A stretch of 64,000 nt of DNA from an uncultured Phocaeicola sp. (lineage in GTDB: Bacteria; Bacteroidota; Bacteroidia; Bacteroidales; Bacteroidaceae), in assembly GCA_948566455.1 (NCBI GenBank), contig CAOYQO010000018.1:3960-67959 (forward strand), read 5' to 3'. Under the pieces are notes generated by a model. It was not told the DNA's origin. It ran no database searches and saw only the letters and a program-made list of their open reading frames with translations. Every line of letters begins with the position of its first letter. Position 1 is the first letter of the stretch. This document shows positions 17,592 to 27,520 of the stretch, one piece after another. Made by a program: the position numbers and the translations under genes.

Positions 17592-19373
17592 TTATTGCAT
17601 TTCCCAGCCGGGATTTTGTCCTAAGTTAGGCAATCTCTTGATTTCGGCATCCGGTATAGGGAAGTAGTAGTTTTTCGGACTGTTGAAAGCACGTGATTGG
17701 TGCATTTCCGCCGGACCGTAATTGAACACCGTACTTTGCCCCGGAGTTACAGCTACACCGTAAAGGTTATAAACCTGCTGGTAGTAGGGCAGATTCTTTT
17801 CGCTGGCGGCACTTTTGCTTTCGAATAACTTCCAGCGGCGCTCGTCGAAGAAACGATGGTCCTCGAAGCAAAGTTCGATGCGGCGTTCGTTGCGGATACG
17901 TTCGCGAAGCTGCGACTGGCTCATTCCACTGTAGGGTGGCATGCCTACACGGGCACGCACTTCGTTCACATATTGATAAGCATTGTCCGGACCTTCAGCT
18001 TCGTTGATGGCTTCGGCAGCATTCAGCAATACTTCGGCATAGCGGAAGATAGGACAGGCGTGTGTATAAGTAGTCGGACTCTTGAACGACATATTATTCA
18101 GGAACTTCTTAGTATAGTATCCGGTGAGTGTTCCACCGTGCAGTTCATGATAATCTTTGCCGGAACCATAAGTAACATCTACTTCACGTTCTTCATCTTG
18201 TTTTGCATCTCCCCAGATAGAACCGTGGTGCAGAATGGTTTGCTCCAAACGTGGGCCACGGTTGGCGTACGGATTCTGCGGATCGTAAGACGGATCTTTA
18301 TCTATAGGAAGACCATTTTTAGTTTCATAGCTATCCACCAAGTTCTGTGTCGGATTGGTACGTCCGGTTGAGTTTACACTACCACTGAATCCGCAGGGAG
18401 CCAGGAACAGTTCAATTTCACGGGTTTGCCATTCTGAACGGCTCAAGATATACTCGTTGTTCAGGTGAGGCGTGGAAACGAAACATTCATAATAGTTCTT
18501 GTCCGTATCATTATCTGCCGTAGTATACAGTCTGTACGGATTGCTCTGGGTTCTGTTTTTCGTGATGAAGTCTGTTGCAGCCGTTGCAGCTTCCCTCCAT
18601 AGGGAAGCGTCATTGTTAGGATTGTGCAAAGGTGATGCTCTGTACAACAATGCTCTTGCTTTCAATGCATACGCTGCAGCACCGTTCACACGTCCCCAGT
18701 TCAGCTCTTCCTGTGCATACCGGAAAGGCAACACGTCTTTTATCTTATCACATTCGTCAGCAATCCATTTCAGTGCATCGGCGCAATTGGTGCGTGCCAT
18801 GTTCATTTGTTCCGGATTGGTGTATTCGAAAATGATGGGCTCGCCGTTCTCATCTTCACCTACGATGGGGATATCGCCGAACCAACTGGCCTGGTCGAAG
18901 TGGAAGATGGCACGGAGCAGTCGGGCTTCAGCCATGTAACGGTCGTACAAACGGTTGTCGTCACCCTCCATTTCAGTATTCTTCACAACGCTTTCGCGGG
19001 CATACTTCAGAAAGTTGTTGGCGGCACGGATGCCTTTGAAGTTCTTTGGCCAGAAATCTTCTGCAAACGAATGTTTGGTTGCGGAATAAGCGTCTGTCAA
19101 TACACTGTGATAGTAATGTACACTCCAGAAAGAGAGTGCATTATCTGTCATACAGTCGCGTGATGCACCACGGAACTGGCCATCTGTATAACCTACGAAC
19201 GCATCCGGTAGGTAGGTATATATATTTGCCAGATAGCCGCGGGTATTCTCAAATTTCTGGAACACCTGTTCCGCATCCAAGGTCAAGTCTACCTCTTTGT
19301 CTAAGAAGTCGCTGCAAGAGGTGAAATTTACAGCCAGCAGTGCGGCTGCCATATATTTGAATATCTTTTTCAT
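17592..19373 (-). CDS. SusD-like outer-membrane lipoprotein (SusD-B)
   Basis: RagB/SusD-family surface lipoprotein of 593 residues that captures oligosaccharide and acts as a lid on its SusC partner. Signal peptide and lipobox are visible (MKKIFKYMAAALLAVNFTSC). The family pattern is seen in YMAEARLLRAIFHFDQASWFGDIPIV, TPR-like helices, PIFRYAEVLLNAAEAINEAEG and RNERRIELCFEDHRFFDERRWK near the C-terminus, ending PNLGQNPGWEMQ. The gene starts 18 bases after the SusC-B stop. Substrate is inferred to be arabinan fragments from neighbouring GH43 and GH51 genes. Confidence 0.93.
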   Translation of the reverse strand: MKKIFKYMAAALLAVNFTSCSDFLDKEVDLTLDAEQVFQKFENTRGYLANIYTYLPDAFVGYTDGQFRGASRDCMTDNALSFWSVHYYHSVLTDAYSATKHSFAEDFWPKNFKGIRAANNFLKYARESVVKNTEMEGDDNRLYDRYMAEARLLRAIFHFDQASWFGDIPIVGEDENGEPIIFEYTNPEQMNMARTNCADALKWIADECDKIKDVLPFRYAQEELNWGRVNGAAAYALKARALLYRASPLHNPNNDASLWREAATAATDFITKNRTQSNPYRLYTTADNDTDKNYYECFVSTPHLNNEYILSRSEWQTREIELFLAPCGFSGSVNSTGRTNPTQNLVDSYETKNGLPIDKDPSYDPQNPYANRGPRLEQTILHHGSIWGDAKQDEEREVDVTYGSGKDYHELHGGTLTGYYTKKFLNNMSFKSPTTYTHACPIFRYAEVLLNAAEAINEAEGPDNAYQYVNEVRARVGMPPYSGMSQSQLRERIRNERRIELCFEDHRFFDERRWKLFESKSAASEKNLPYYQQVYNLYGVAVTPGQSTVFNYGPAEMHQSRAFNSPKNYYFPIPDAEIKRLPNLGQNPGWEMQ

Positions 19374-19391
19374 ATTTCTCTGTTTTTCATA

Positions 19392-22300
19392 TTAGAAACC
19401 AATGTTTATACCGAATGTAAATGTCCGGGTTTTTGGATACCACCATACGTAGCTCATCGGTTTTTCCGGGTCACAACCATCGGGTACGCTGCTCCATGTG
19501 CAGAGGTTATATCCGCTGAAGTAGAGACGGCACTTGGTCAGGTTGGCCTTTGCAATCAACCGTTTGGGTAATGAATAACCTACTTCGACGTTGCGGAGTG
19601 ACAAGAAGTTGCCGTTTACAATCCAAATGTCATTCTGATAAGTTCCCGTATCGCGGTCACTGTCGATGGCATTATAACTACCGTAAGTAGGACGAGGATA
19701 GGTTGCATTCACGTTGCGCGGATCAAGCGGATCGTCTGTATAGTAACCCCATGTTTTTACCACTTCGTGGGTACCTTGATTACCCCATCCTGACCAGGCA
19801 ACAGCCGGAGACAAGAATACATCACGGTTCAGATAAGCGGTGAATACGGCACGGGCATCGAAACCTTTCCATTCGAAACCGAAGTTAAGGGTCGGAATCA
19901 ACTCGGGGATAATGGTGTATGTATCCGGTATCATGTCGTTAGAGTCAATCTGGCGGTCGCCATTTAAATCTTTGAATACGGCTGTACCGAGTTTCTGTGC
20001 ACCATTGGAGGCTGCATTATACGGATATTTTTCCGGATGGTCAATAGCATCCTGCTGGCTGGTTGCAATCAGGTTGGCGTCGCTGGCCCATTGAATGAAT
20101 TTGTAACGGTTCCAACCGCCGACACCGTTGTTGAATGAACTTTCGTACAAACCGGCTACAGAAGTGTAGTCATAGATACGATTGCCTGTTTTACGTTGCC
20201 ATTCCACGTTAGGTTCTGTTTCGTCCATTTCAGTAATCTTATTCGTATTGTAGGTTAACATACCTTCAATATAGTAGTTGAAATCACCAATATGATGACG
20301 ATGTCCGAGTGTAACTTCAAAACCTTTCGTTTCAGCTTTTCCGTATGAGTCTTTTGCTACGGAGATTCCTAAAAGAGAAGGTACACTGGTGCGAGTAACC
20401 AGAATGTTAGAACGCCATTCTTGGAAAGCATCTACCGAACCATAGATCTTTTTATTCCAGAAGTCGAAGTCCAACCCGATATTCAGCATGTCCGAGATTT
20501 CCCATTTGTTATTGGCGTTACCAGCCATTGTTTCCGCAAATCCGTTGATGTAAGAACCGGAATATCCAAAACCGTAACCGGTAGCGGAACCATACGTATT
20601 TTGATAAGCGTAACGACCTCCACCTGTGGTGGATTGTCCGGCACGACCGTAAGAAGCGCGAAGTTTCAAGAGGTTGATATTTTTATTTTTCAGCCAAGGC
20701 TCTTCGGAAGCTACCCAACCTGCGGATGCACCGTAGAAAGTTCCCCAACGTTGGTCTTCCCTGAAATTATCACAACCCATGCGTGAGATGTTTCCAGAGA
20801 AGATATAACGGTTGGCGTAGTCGTAAGTTACTTGTCCGTTGTATGAAAGATAACGGTTGGAAGATGCATATCCGTTCGATTGGTTACGGTAAGCGCGAGC
20901 GAATGCGCGGGCTTCAACGGTGTGTTGACCGAATTTGTTGCTGTAACCTAAACCTCCCATTAGGTTCAGATTGTAGTAGAACTCACGCTGGTTAGGAGTC
21001 GGATCACTCAATGCGGAATACGTAGTGTACTGCGTATATTTGAATTGTGACGGATCGGTTACGTCCATATTCATATAATCATAGTTATATGAATTAACAC
21101 TGTTCCTTTGAGTGGATTCGAACGTTTCATAGGAATCAAAACTAATGGTTGCATTCACTTTCAGACCTTTCAATATGGGGCTTAAGTCACCGTTGACGTT
21201 CAGTGTAGAATACAAATTACGACGACGGTTCTTTTCCTGACTCGAAGCGGCGAGGTAGCGACCTGCATTGTTAGCGGTACTGGAGGCGTAGATCTGACCA
21301 TTCGGTGTGTATACCGGTTCCATAGGGTTGGCTTCAACTACTCCGAATGTAGCCAGATTGAATACACTTTCTGTGGGTTGTGTAATGTTGTCGATACGTC
21401 CACCTAAGTCAAGAGATACGTTGAGGTGCTTGGTTACATCAATGTCGATGTTCGAACGTAAGTTCCAGCGGTTCAGCGTATGGCCGGTATTATAATTCTT
21501 ATTATAATTAGTCCACTTGTCATTCCACATGCCTTCCTGACGGAGGTAAGAGAATGAAACATAATAGCGGGCACGTTCGTTACCACCACTGATTTGCAGG
21601 TTAGTCTTGTACATAGGAGCTGTTTCGCGATAAAGTTCGTCGGCCCAACTGGTATTGAAGTATCTGTATTGGTCGATACCTTCCAGTGTTTCTCCGTTGC
21701 ATACGCGGCGGTACATTTCAATCTGTTCGTCGGTGTACATGGGATCCTGACCATCCAAATATTTCACCCGGTTGCGTGTCAGAGCCATGTTATAGGAATT
21801 CTGGTTTTCCATCTTGTTGCTCAACATTTGGAAACCTACCTCTTGCGTGAAGTCGATATTCGTCTTTCCGGCACTACCGCGTTTGGTAGTTACCAAGATT
21901 GCACCATTGGCACCACGCATGCCGTAAATAGCAGTAGCAGCAGCATCTTTCAGGATGGTGATGTTCTCAATAGGGAACGCATCGAGGAAAGAAAGGTCAC
22001 GTTCCATATTATCCACTATAACCAGCGGAGCACGTGCGCCGGTGTTCATGGTACGGATACCACGGATATACATGGCTGTTTCCGTCCATCCCGGTTCACT
22101 GGACCATTCGTAAGTTTCCATACCGGTAACGGTAGAGGTGAATGCATTCTGAAGCACTGTGATAGGATGCTTTTGCAATTCTTCACCGGTTACTACAGAG
22201 GTTGATTCGGTAACCAGCTTTTTGGCTTTACGTCCAAATGCAATAGGAGTAGTGTGGAGGTATTCGTCAAGGTCTGATTCCAGTTCAATCTTGAAACCTT

Positions 22301-22601
22301 CATTAAAGTCTACCGCTACTTGTGCATTCTTATATCCCACGCTGCTGATGCATATTTCATCCGACGCTCTTACATTCTTCAAACTGAAGTACCCGTTCTC
22401 GTCGGAGAGGACGATGCGGCTTTCTTCGGCTACATTCACCACGGCTCCGGCAATAGGATTGCCTTCCGTGTCCACAATACGGCCTTTCAACGTCTGTGTG
22501 TTCTGTGCCCAGACAGCGCCGGTGGCAAGGAGTAAAGTTACCAGCAGCAAGGCTTTGCCTGCTCCGGTTATTTTCTTTATGATATGATTCAAATTATACA
22601 T
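19392..22601 (-). CDS. SusC-like TonB-dependent transporter (SusC-B)
   Basis: Outer-membrane beta-barrel of 1069 residues importing oligosaccharides with TonB energy. Order: signal peptide (to about 32), carboxypeptidase-regulatory-like domain (37-108), plug (about 130-250, with RGIRTMNTGARAPLVIVDNM and ATAIYGMRGANGAILVTTKRG) and the barrel to the C-terminal FTFGINIGF. Oddity: the usual EVVVVGYG motif before the plug is replaced by LHTTPIAFGRKAKK (residues 115-128), whereas SusC-A has the standard motif. The N-terminal domain is also more diverged. It is paired with SusD-B and follows SusD-A by 21 bases, so the locus has two complete import complexes. Confidence 0.94.
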   Translation of the reverse strand: MYNLNHIIKKITGAGKALLLVTLLLATGAVWAQNTQTLKGRIVDTEGNPIAGAVVNVAEESRIVLSDENGYFSLKNVRASDEICISSVGYKNAQVAVDFNEGFKIELESDLDEYLHTTPIAFGRKAKKLVTESTSVVTGEELQKHPITVLQNAFTSTVTGMETYEWSSEPGWTETAMYIRGIRTMNTGARAPLVIVDNMERDLSFLDAFPIENITILKDAAATAIYGMRGANGAILVTTKRGSAGKTNIDFTQEVGFQMLSNKMENQNSYNMALTRNRVKYLDGQDPMYTDEQIEMYRRVCNGETLEGIDQYRYFNTSWADELYRETAPMYKTNLQISGGNERARYYVSFSYLRQEGMWNDKWTNYNKNYNTGHTLNRWNLRSNIDIDVTKHLNVSLDLGGRIDNITQPTESVFNLATFGVVEANPMEPVYTPNGQIYASSTANNAGRYLAASSQEKNRRRNLYSTLNVNGDLSPILKGLKVNATISFDSYETFESTQRNSVNSYNYDYMNMDVTDPSQFKYTQYTTYSALSDPTPNQREFYYNLNLMGGLGYSNKFGQHTVEARAFARAYRNQSNGYASSNRYLSYNGQVTYDYANRYIFSGNISRMGCDNFREDQRWGTFYGASAGWVASEEPWLKNKNINLLKLRASYGRAGQSTTGGGRYAYQNTYGSATGYGFGYSGSYINGFAETMAGNANNKWEISDMLNIGLDFDFWNKKIYGSVDAFQEWRSNILVTRTSVPSLLGISVAKDSYGKAETKGFEVTLGHRHHIGDFNYYIEGMLTYNTNKITEMDETEPNVEWQRKTGNRIYDYTSVAGLYESSFNNGVGGWNRYKFIQWASDANLIATSQQDAIDHPEKYPYNAASNGAQKLGTAVFKDLNGDRQIDSNDMIPDTYTIIPELIPTLNFGFEWKGFDARAVFTAYLNRDVFLSPAVAWSGWGNQGTHEVVKTWGYYTDDPLDPRNVNATYPRPTYGSYNAIDSDRDTGTYQNDIWIVNGNFLSLRNVEVGYSLPKRLIAKANLTKCRLYFSGYNLCTWSSVPDGCDPEKPMSYVWWYPKTRTFTFGINIGF

Positions 22602-22622
22602 ATTCTATATTTGATTTAAGGA

Positions 22623-24377
22623 TTACCATTCCGGATTGTTTTCAATTCCTGTTTTCCAGTATTCACCTTCAGGGATAGGATAGAGGTACATCTTCTTTTG
22701 GAACACGCGTTCTTGGGCCACTTTGCGGGTGATGGTTCCATTGGCAGCTACATCGATGCCGATGATATTGCGTCCCAATGCCTCTTCTGCTACATTCCAG
22801 CGGCGTACGTCCCATGCGCGATGTTCTTCGAATGCCAATTCTACCGTGCGTTCTTTGCGGATGAAGTTGCGCATTTTCTCTTTGGTGTTCAGATCTGCAC
22901 GGTTGGCAACATTACCGGTGATGCCTGCGCGATGACGAATTAGGTCGAGTTGGTCGTATACTTCCTTACAAGGACCTTGTACTTCATTCAGCGCTTCGGC
23001 ATAATTCAGTAGAATTTCCGCATAACGGATAATTGTCCAGAGGCGACGTGAATTACCGCTATGGTTTGCACTCAGGATGGTTTCCGGCATGTATTTGCGT
23101 ACATAATAGCCGGTCGGGGTAGCGTTAGCATTTCCTACAGGATTATCACGTTGTCCTTTGACAACATTGATTACTCCATTTCCCCAGGATACACCATTAT
23201 AAAGAATGGAAGCTGCCAGACGTCCGTCACGATTGGCCCACATATTGGCATCGCTGTAACCACTTGCGGCGTTGACGCTCGGATTAACCCCGTTATAAAC
23301 CGGAGCGCCGGTTTCGTCGTACTCCTGAAAAGGAGAATTACCGTCAATCATGTCATACATGTCTATTAGGTTTTGGGACGGGCAGAGACCGCCATTACCT
23401 CCTTCACCTACCGGGACATCATAGCGAATGTTATTCCATGAGATGGTTCCATCGTTACGATAGAAGATCATTTCTTTGTTGCTTTCTTCGTATGGAGTCA
23501 ACAACCAGGCATTGGTTAATGCTGTCTTTGAGTCCGTACCTTGCATCAACGAGTAGTTACCGCCGTAGGTTTCGATGAAACCTTTTGCTGCATCGGCTGC
23601 CTGTTGCCACGTGATGCTTGATTCGTTACTGTAGCGCGGGCTTGCCATATACAGCATAATACGGCTATAAAGCGCGCGAGCCATAGGTTGTCCGATACGT
23701 CCTGCAACATCTTTGTCTGAAGCATCTTCATAAATCATTAGACCTTTTTCACATTCGCTCAGTTCTTTTAGAATAAAGTCAACAACATATTCCTTTATAC
23801 TTGGACGGCTTGTATAATTACTCAATAAATCACCATTAGGGTCGAGTACTTCTGTTACTATAGGAATAGGACCGTAACGTAGGAAGAGTTCCCAATAGAA
23901 CCAAGCACGCAAGAAACGCGCTTCAGAGATGATATAAGTTTTGTGTTTGATATACTCATCTTCTTTCAGGTCTATACTTTTGGGGACGCTTTCTATGCGT
24001 GTAAGTATCATGTTGCATTTGCGAATACCACGGTAATAATGTTCCCAAGTACCGCTTAGTTCGGATGCTCCGCCGTTGCCGTAATAATTACCTATATTGA
24101 ATGTTGTACGCACACCACCGGTCGCGTAACTGGTTTCTGCCAGGTCTGTAGCAGCATCCAGCCATGAATTATTGATGCGGCAAGCACCGTGGCGCAGAAA
24201 GTTGTAGGTATCGTAATGGAACTGTAACATTAGGTTCCAGTCGCTGAATACTTCTTCGCCCGTCAACTCATTACTGGGCTGCTTGTCGAGGAAGTCTCCA
24301 AACATATCTTCGCAGGAAGTAAGTGTGGCAGAGGCGATGCTCAGGGCAAATATGCCATATAATAATGTCTTCTTCAT
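22623..24377 (-). CDS. SusD-like outer-membrane lipoprotein (SusD-A)
   Basis: SusD-family lipoprotein of 584 residues. Lipobox in ASATLTSCEDMFGDFLDKQP. Recognisable family features are ISEARFLRAWFYWELFLRYGPIPIV, IIRYAEILLNYAEALNEVQGP, IRHRAGITG and RKERTVELAFEEHRAWDVRRWN, ending MYLYPIPEGEYWKTGIENNPEW. The four-base gap after SusC-A shows the two are translated together. It shares only the general family pattern with SusD-B, consistent with the two pairs binding different chain lengths or branched forms of arabinan, which is inference. Confidence 0.94.
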   Translation of the reverse strand: MKKTLLYGIFALSIASATLTSCEDMFGDFLDKQPSNELTGEEVFSDWNLMLQFHYDTYNFLRHGACRINNSWLDAATDLAETSYATGGVRTTFNIGNYYGNGGASELSGTWEHYYRGIRKCNMILTRIESVPKSIDLKEDEYIKHKTYIISEARFLRAWFYWELFLRYGPIPIVTEVLDPNGDLLSNYTSRPSIKEYVVDFILKELSECEKGLMIYEDASDKDVAGRIGQPMARALYSRIMLYMASPRYSNESSITWQQAADAAKGFIETYGGNYSLMQGTDSKTALTNAWLLTPYEESNKEMIFYRNDGTISWNNIRYDVPVGEGGNGGLCPSQNLIDMYDMIDGNSPFQEYDETGAPVYNGVNPSVNAASGYSDANMWANRDGRLAASILYNGVSWGNGVINVVKGQRDNPVGNANATPTGYYVRKYMPETILSANHSGNSRRLWTIIRYAEILLNYAEALNEVQGPCKEVYDQLDLIRHRAGITGNVANRADLNTKEKMRNFIRKERTVELAFEEHRAWDVRRWNVAEEALGRNIIGIDVAANGTITRKVAQERVFQKKMYLYPIPEGEYWKTGIENNPEW

Positions 24378-24381
24378 TTTA

Positions 24382-27300
24382 TCAGAATTTAATGTTTACA
24401 CCAAAGTTCACAGTCTTCATAATCGGATAGCGGTTGGAACCGTTACTTTCCGGGTCACACAGATCATCCAAATGATCCCAAGTGATGAGGTTGTTACCGT
24501 TTACATAGAGGCGGCAGTCACTCATGCCTACTTTTTCTATCCATTTGGTAGGCAATGTATAGCTCAACTCAATGTTCTTTAGACGCATGAAAGCACCGTT
24601 CTTCAGGAAGAAGGAGTTTTGGCGTTGGTTGTGGTCACCGTAACTATCGTAGTGCAGCAATGGATATTTGGCACTTGCCAAATTCTCGGATTCCGATTTA
24701 GTAGGATTCCAACGATCCAGATGGTGTTCTTTCACTTTACCGCCACTGACGAAGGCATACATAGCTTCTGCATCATAATAACGACTTACGTGATCAACAC
24801 CTTGGAACATCACACTGAAACCAATGCCTTTGTAATTGCATCCCAAGGTAAGTGCATACGTATTTTCAGGTACATCGCTATAACCAATGAATGTTTCGTC
24901 TCGTTCGTCAATAAAACCATCATTATTCATATCGCGATATTTCAAATCGCCTACCTGTACATTACCAAAGGTTGATGTCGGGAAATTAGGATCAGCCACG
25001 TCGGCAGCAGTTACGAAGCCGTCGCATACCAGTCCGTAGTACTGACCGATAGGATGACCTTCGCGCTTGCGATAGTCTGTTTTTAGTGCTGGCTCATCCA
25101 TATTCTTAATTTCATTCTTGGCATGAGAGAAAGTCAGACCAACGTTGTATTGAAACTCCTTTCCGATATGATTATTGTGCTTTAACTCAATCTCGAAACC
25201 GCTGTTTACGGTTTCACCCAAGTTACCGGCAGCCATTGTTACGCCTACCCATTCAGGACGTGTCAGGTAGTTGGTTAGGATGTCGTTACGCTTTTCATGG
25301 AAAAGATCGATATTACCATTCAGTAATCTGTTCCATAATCCGAACTCTAAACCGACATTGTACTTGTGAGCACGTTCCCAAGTAACGCCATAGTTAGGGT
25401 ATTGTGTTTCGTAGATGCCGGACTTGCCACTGGTGCCGAACATATAGTCATTGCTGATCTGGCTCCATTTCTCTTCATAGAGGAAGCGTTGTGCCACTCC
25501 GCCTACGGTATATACATCGTTACCTACCTGACCGTAAGAAGCACGCAACTTCAGGTTGTTCAACCACTCCTTAGTGTTCTCCATGAAAGATTCATTACTG
25601 ATGCGCCAACCTAAAGAGAAAGCGGGGAAGAAACCAAAACGTTTGCCTTTCATGAAGTTTTCCGAACCGTTGTAACCGAAGTTAACCTCTGCCAGATAAC
25701 GATCGTCGTAGCCATAAGTGGCACGACCTACCAGACCTTGATAACGCTTGGCAAGATCAGCTCTATAGCGATAGTCATTTTGATTGTAGAGCACCATAGC
25801 TGTTACATCATGTCTGCCGAATTTGCGGGCATAGTTGATTTGCGCTTCCATGTAAAGCTTATAGATTGTGTAAGAATCTTTGCTACCTGCTAATTCACCA
25901 TCAGCATCGAAGCGATTGTAAGCATCGATATTTCCGAAATCATCGCGGTTGTTCAGCTCGTAAGTGGCGAAAGTGGCCTGGTAAAGGGTTTTGTCGTAGG
26001 AGTTATAGTCGAATGAAGCCATACCCTTTACGCTTAATCCTTCAGTCAGCCAGTCCATCTTGTAATCAAGGATAAAGTTGGTTTCATTGATGGTATTTGT
26101 AGCTTTGTAATATCCGCCTTTGGTCAGGGATGCTACGATATTTTTCTGATACTGTGAGCTACCACCATAGATAGTTTCCTGTTTTTCACCGTTTTGTACT
26201 ACTGTAGATACAGGGAAAAGCCATCCGGGGGTGTGGTTCATTTCATAGAATATCTGGCTATAATCAGATCTTTCAGTCGTATTGGAACCTTTACGTTCTT
26301 CAAAACGAGTACCGAAGTTGACAGAGAAAGTCAAATCTTTCGTCAGGAACAAGTCCATATTAGCGCGGAATGCATAACGACGGAAGCTTGGGCTTGAAGA
26401 ATTGCCATATTTGTCATTACTCAAATTCTTAATCAACCCTTTTTGGTCGTATAGTTCACCGGAAGCATAATAGCGCATACGTTTTGTACCGCCACGTACA
26501 CTGACGTTATAACGTTGTGCGGGAGAAGAACTCTTCAATACCTCATCATACCAGTCTACATTGGGATATAGCATTGCCTCTAAGCCGCTCAATTCGCCGG
26601 CAACCGATCTGCGATACATTTCCAGGTCGTTGGCAGAGAACTGTGAAGGAAGTCCGTCGTTGGCGAGGGCTTCTTCCAGCAGGTTGACAGACTGGTAAGA
26701 GTTCAGGTAAGTATCCGTGCGCGTTGGACTTTGTATCTGCCAGTTGGCGGTCAGGCTTACTTCCGGTTTCTGTTCTCTACCACGTTTGGTCGTAATCAAC
26801 ATAACGCCGTTTGCGCCACGTACACCATAAACGGCTGTTGCCGAAGCATCTTTCAATACTGAAATCGTCTCAATATCGTCCGGGGCTATCTGTGAGAATT
26901 CGCGTTCCACGCCATCTACCAATACAAGTGGTTGGGCATCACCGGCAAATGTAGCACGACCACGGATATAGATTTGTGTATCATCCGAACCGGGAGCACC
27001 GGAAGTCTGTGATGTGATGACACCTGATATCTTACCGGCAATGGCTTGGGATACGTTGGCGGCAGGAGATTGGAGCAACTCCTTGGAAGATACTTGCGAG
27101 ATAGCTCCCACAACACTTTCCTTTTTCTGTGCACCATAACCCACTACCACAACTTCTTCCAGCATTTCTGAGTCTTCTTTCAGTGTCACGACAAAAGAAG
27201 TCTTGCCTACTGTGTTGATTTCTTGCGTCTGATAACCGACGAAAGAGATTTGCAACACGGCTTTGTCGCCTACTGTTAATTTGAAGTTTCCGTCAAAATC

Positions 27301-27495
27301 TGTTATAGTACCATTGGTAGTACCTTTTTCAACTACGCTGGCACCTATGACAGTTTCTCCGGTGACGTCTTTTACGACACCTGTAACTTGCTTTGACTGG
27401 GCGAACAACATTTGTCCTGCCAGTAGGAAGACGAATGCCAGCAGCATACCCGCCAAACGTGGGGCTGTTGATATTGTGATTGTTTTATTGTCCAT
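24382..27495 (-). CDS. SusC-like TonB-dependent transporter (SusC-A)
   Basis: TonB-dependent outer-membrane transporter of 1037 residues. I placed the start at 27495 (MDNKTITISTAPRLAGMLLA), which gives a proper signal peptide ending LFAQ; a start 42 codons earlier would overlap the upstream gene and add residues unlike any signal. Order: regulatory-like beta-sandwich (36-108, GVVKDVTGETVIGASVV), EVVVVGYG motif (114-121), plug with GAPGSDDTQIYIRGRATF and ATAVYGVRGANGVMLITTKRG, then a 22-strand-type barrel ending VNFGVNIKF. First transporter of the operon, directly after the glycan-binding lipoprotein. Confidence 0.95.
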   Translation of the reverse strand: MDNKTITISTAPRLAGMLLAFVFLLAGQMLFAQSKQVTGVVKDVTGETVIGASVVEKGTTNGTITDFDGNFKLTVGDKAVLQISFVGYQTQEINTVGKTSFVVTLKEDSEMLEEVVVVGYGAQKKESVVGAISQVSSKELLQSPAANVSQAIAGKISGVITSQTSGAPGSDDTQIYIRGRATFAGDAQPLVLVDGVEREFSQIAPDDIETISVLKDASATAVYGVRGANGVMLITTKRGREQKPEVSLTANWQIQSPTRTDTYLNSYQSVNLLEEALANDGLPSQFSANDLEMYRRSVAGELSGLEAMLYPNVDWYDEVLKSSSPAQRYNVSVRGGTKRMRYYASGELYDQKGLIKNLSNDKYGNSSSPSFRRYAFRANMDLFLTKDLTFSVNFGTRFEERKGSNTTERSDYSQIFYEMNHTPGWLFPVSTVVQNGEKQETIYGGSSQYQKNIVASLTKGGYYKATNTINETNFILDYKMDWLTEGLSVKGMASFDYNSYDKTLYQATFATYELNNRDDFGNIDAYNRFDADGELAGSKDSYTIYKLYMEAQINYARKFGRHDVTAMVLYNQNDYRYRADLAKRYQGLVGRATYGYDDRYLAEVNFGYNGSENFMKGKRFGFFPAFSLGWRISNESFMENTKEWLNNLKLRASYGQVGNDVYTVGGVAQRFLYEEKWSQISNDYMFGTSGKSGIYETQYPNYGVTWERAHKYNVGLEFGLWNRLLNGNIDLFHEKRNDILTNYLTRPEWVGVTMAAGNLGETVNSGFEIELKHNNHIGKEFQYNVGLTFSHAKNEIKNMDEPALKTDYRKREGHPIGQYYGLVCDGFVTAADVADPNFPTSTFGNVQVGDLKYRDMNNDGFIDERDETFIGYSDVPENTYALTLGCNYKGIGFSVMFQGVDHVSRYYDAEAMYAFVSGGKVKEHHLDRWNPTKSESENLASAKYPLLHYDSYGDHNQRQNSFFLKNGAFMRLKNIELSYTLPTKWIEKVGMSDCRLYVNGNNLITWDHLDDLCDPESNGSNRYPIMKTVNFGVNIKF

Positions 27496-27520
27496 AATAT
27501 ATTCTTGTTTATAGAGGTTA

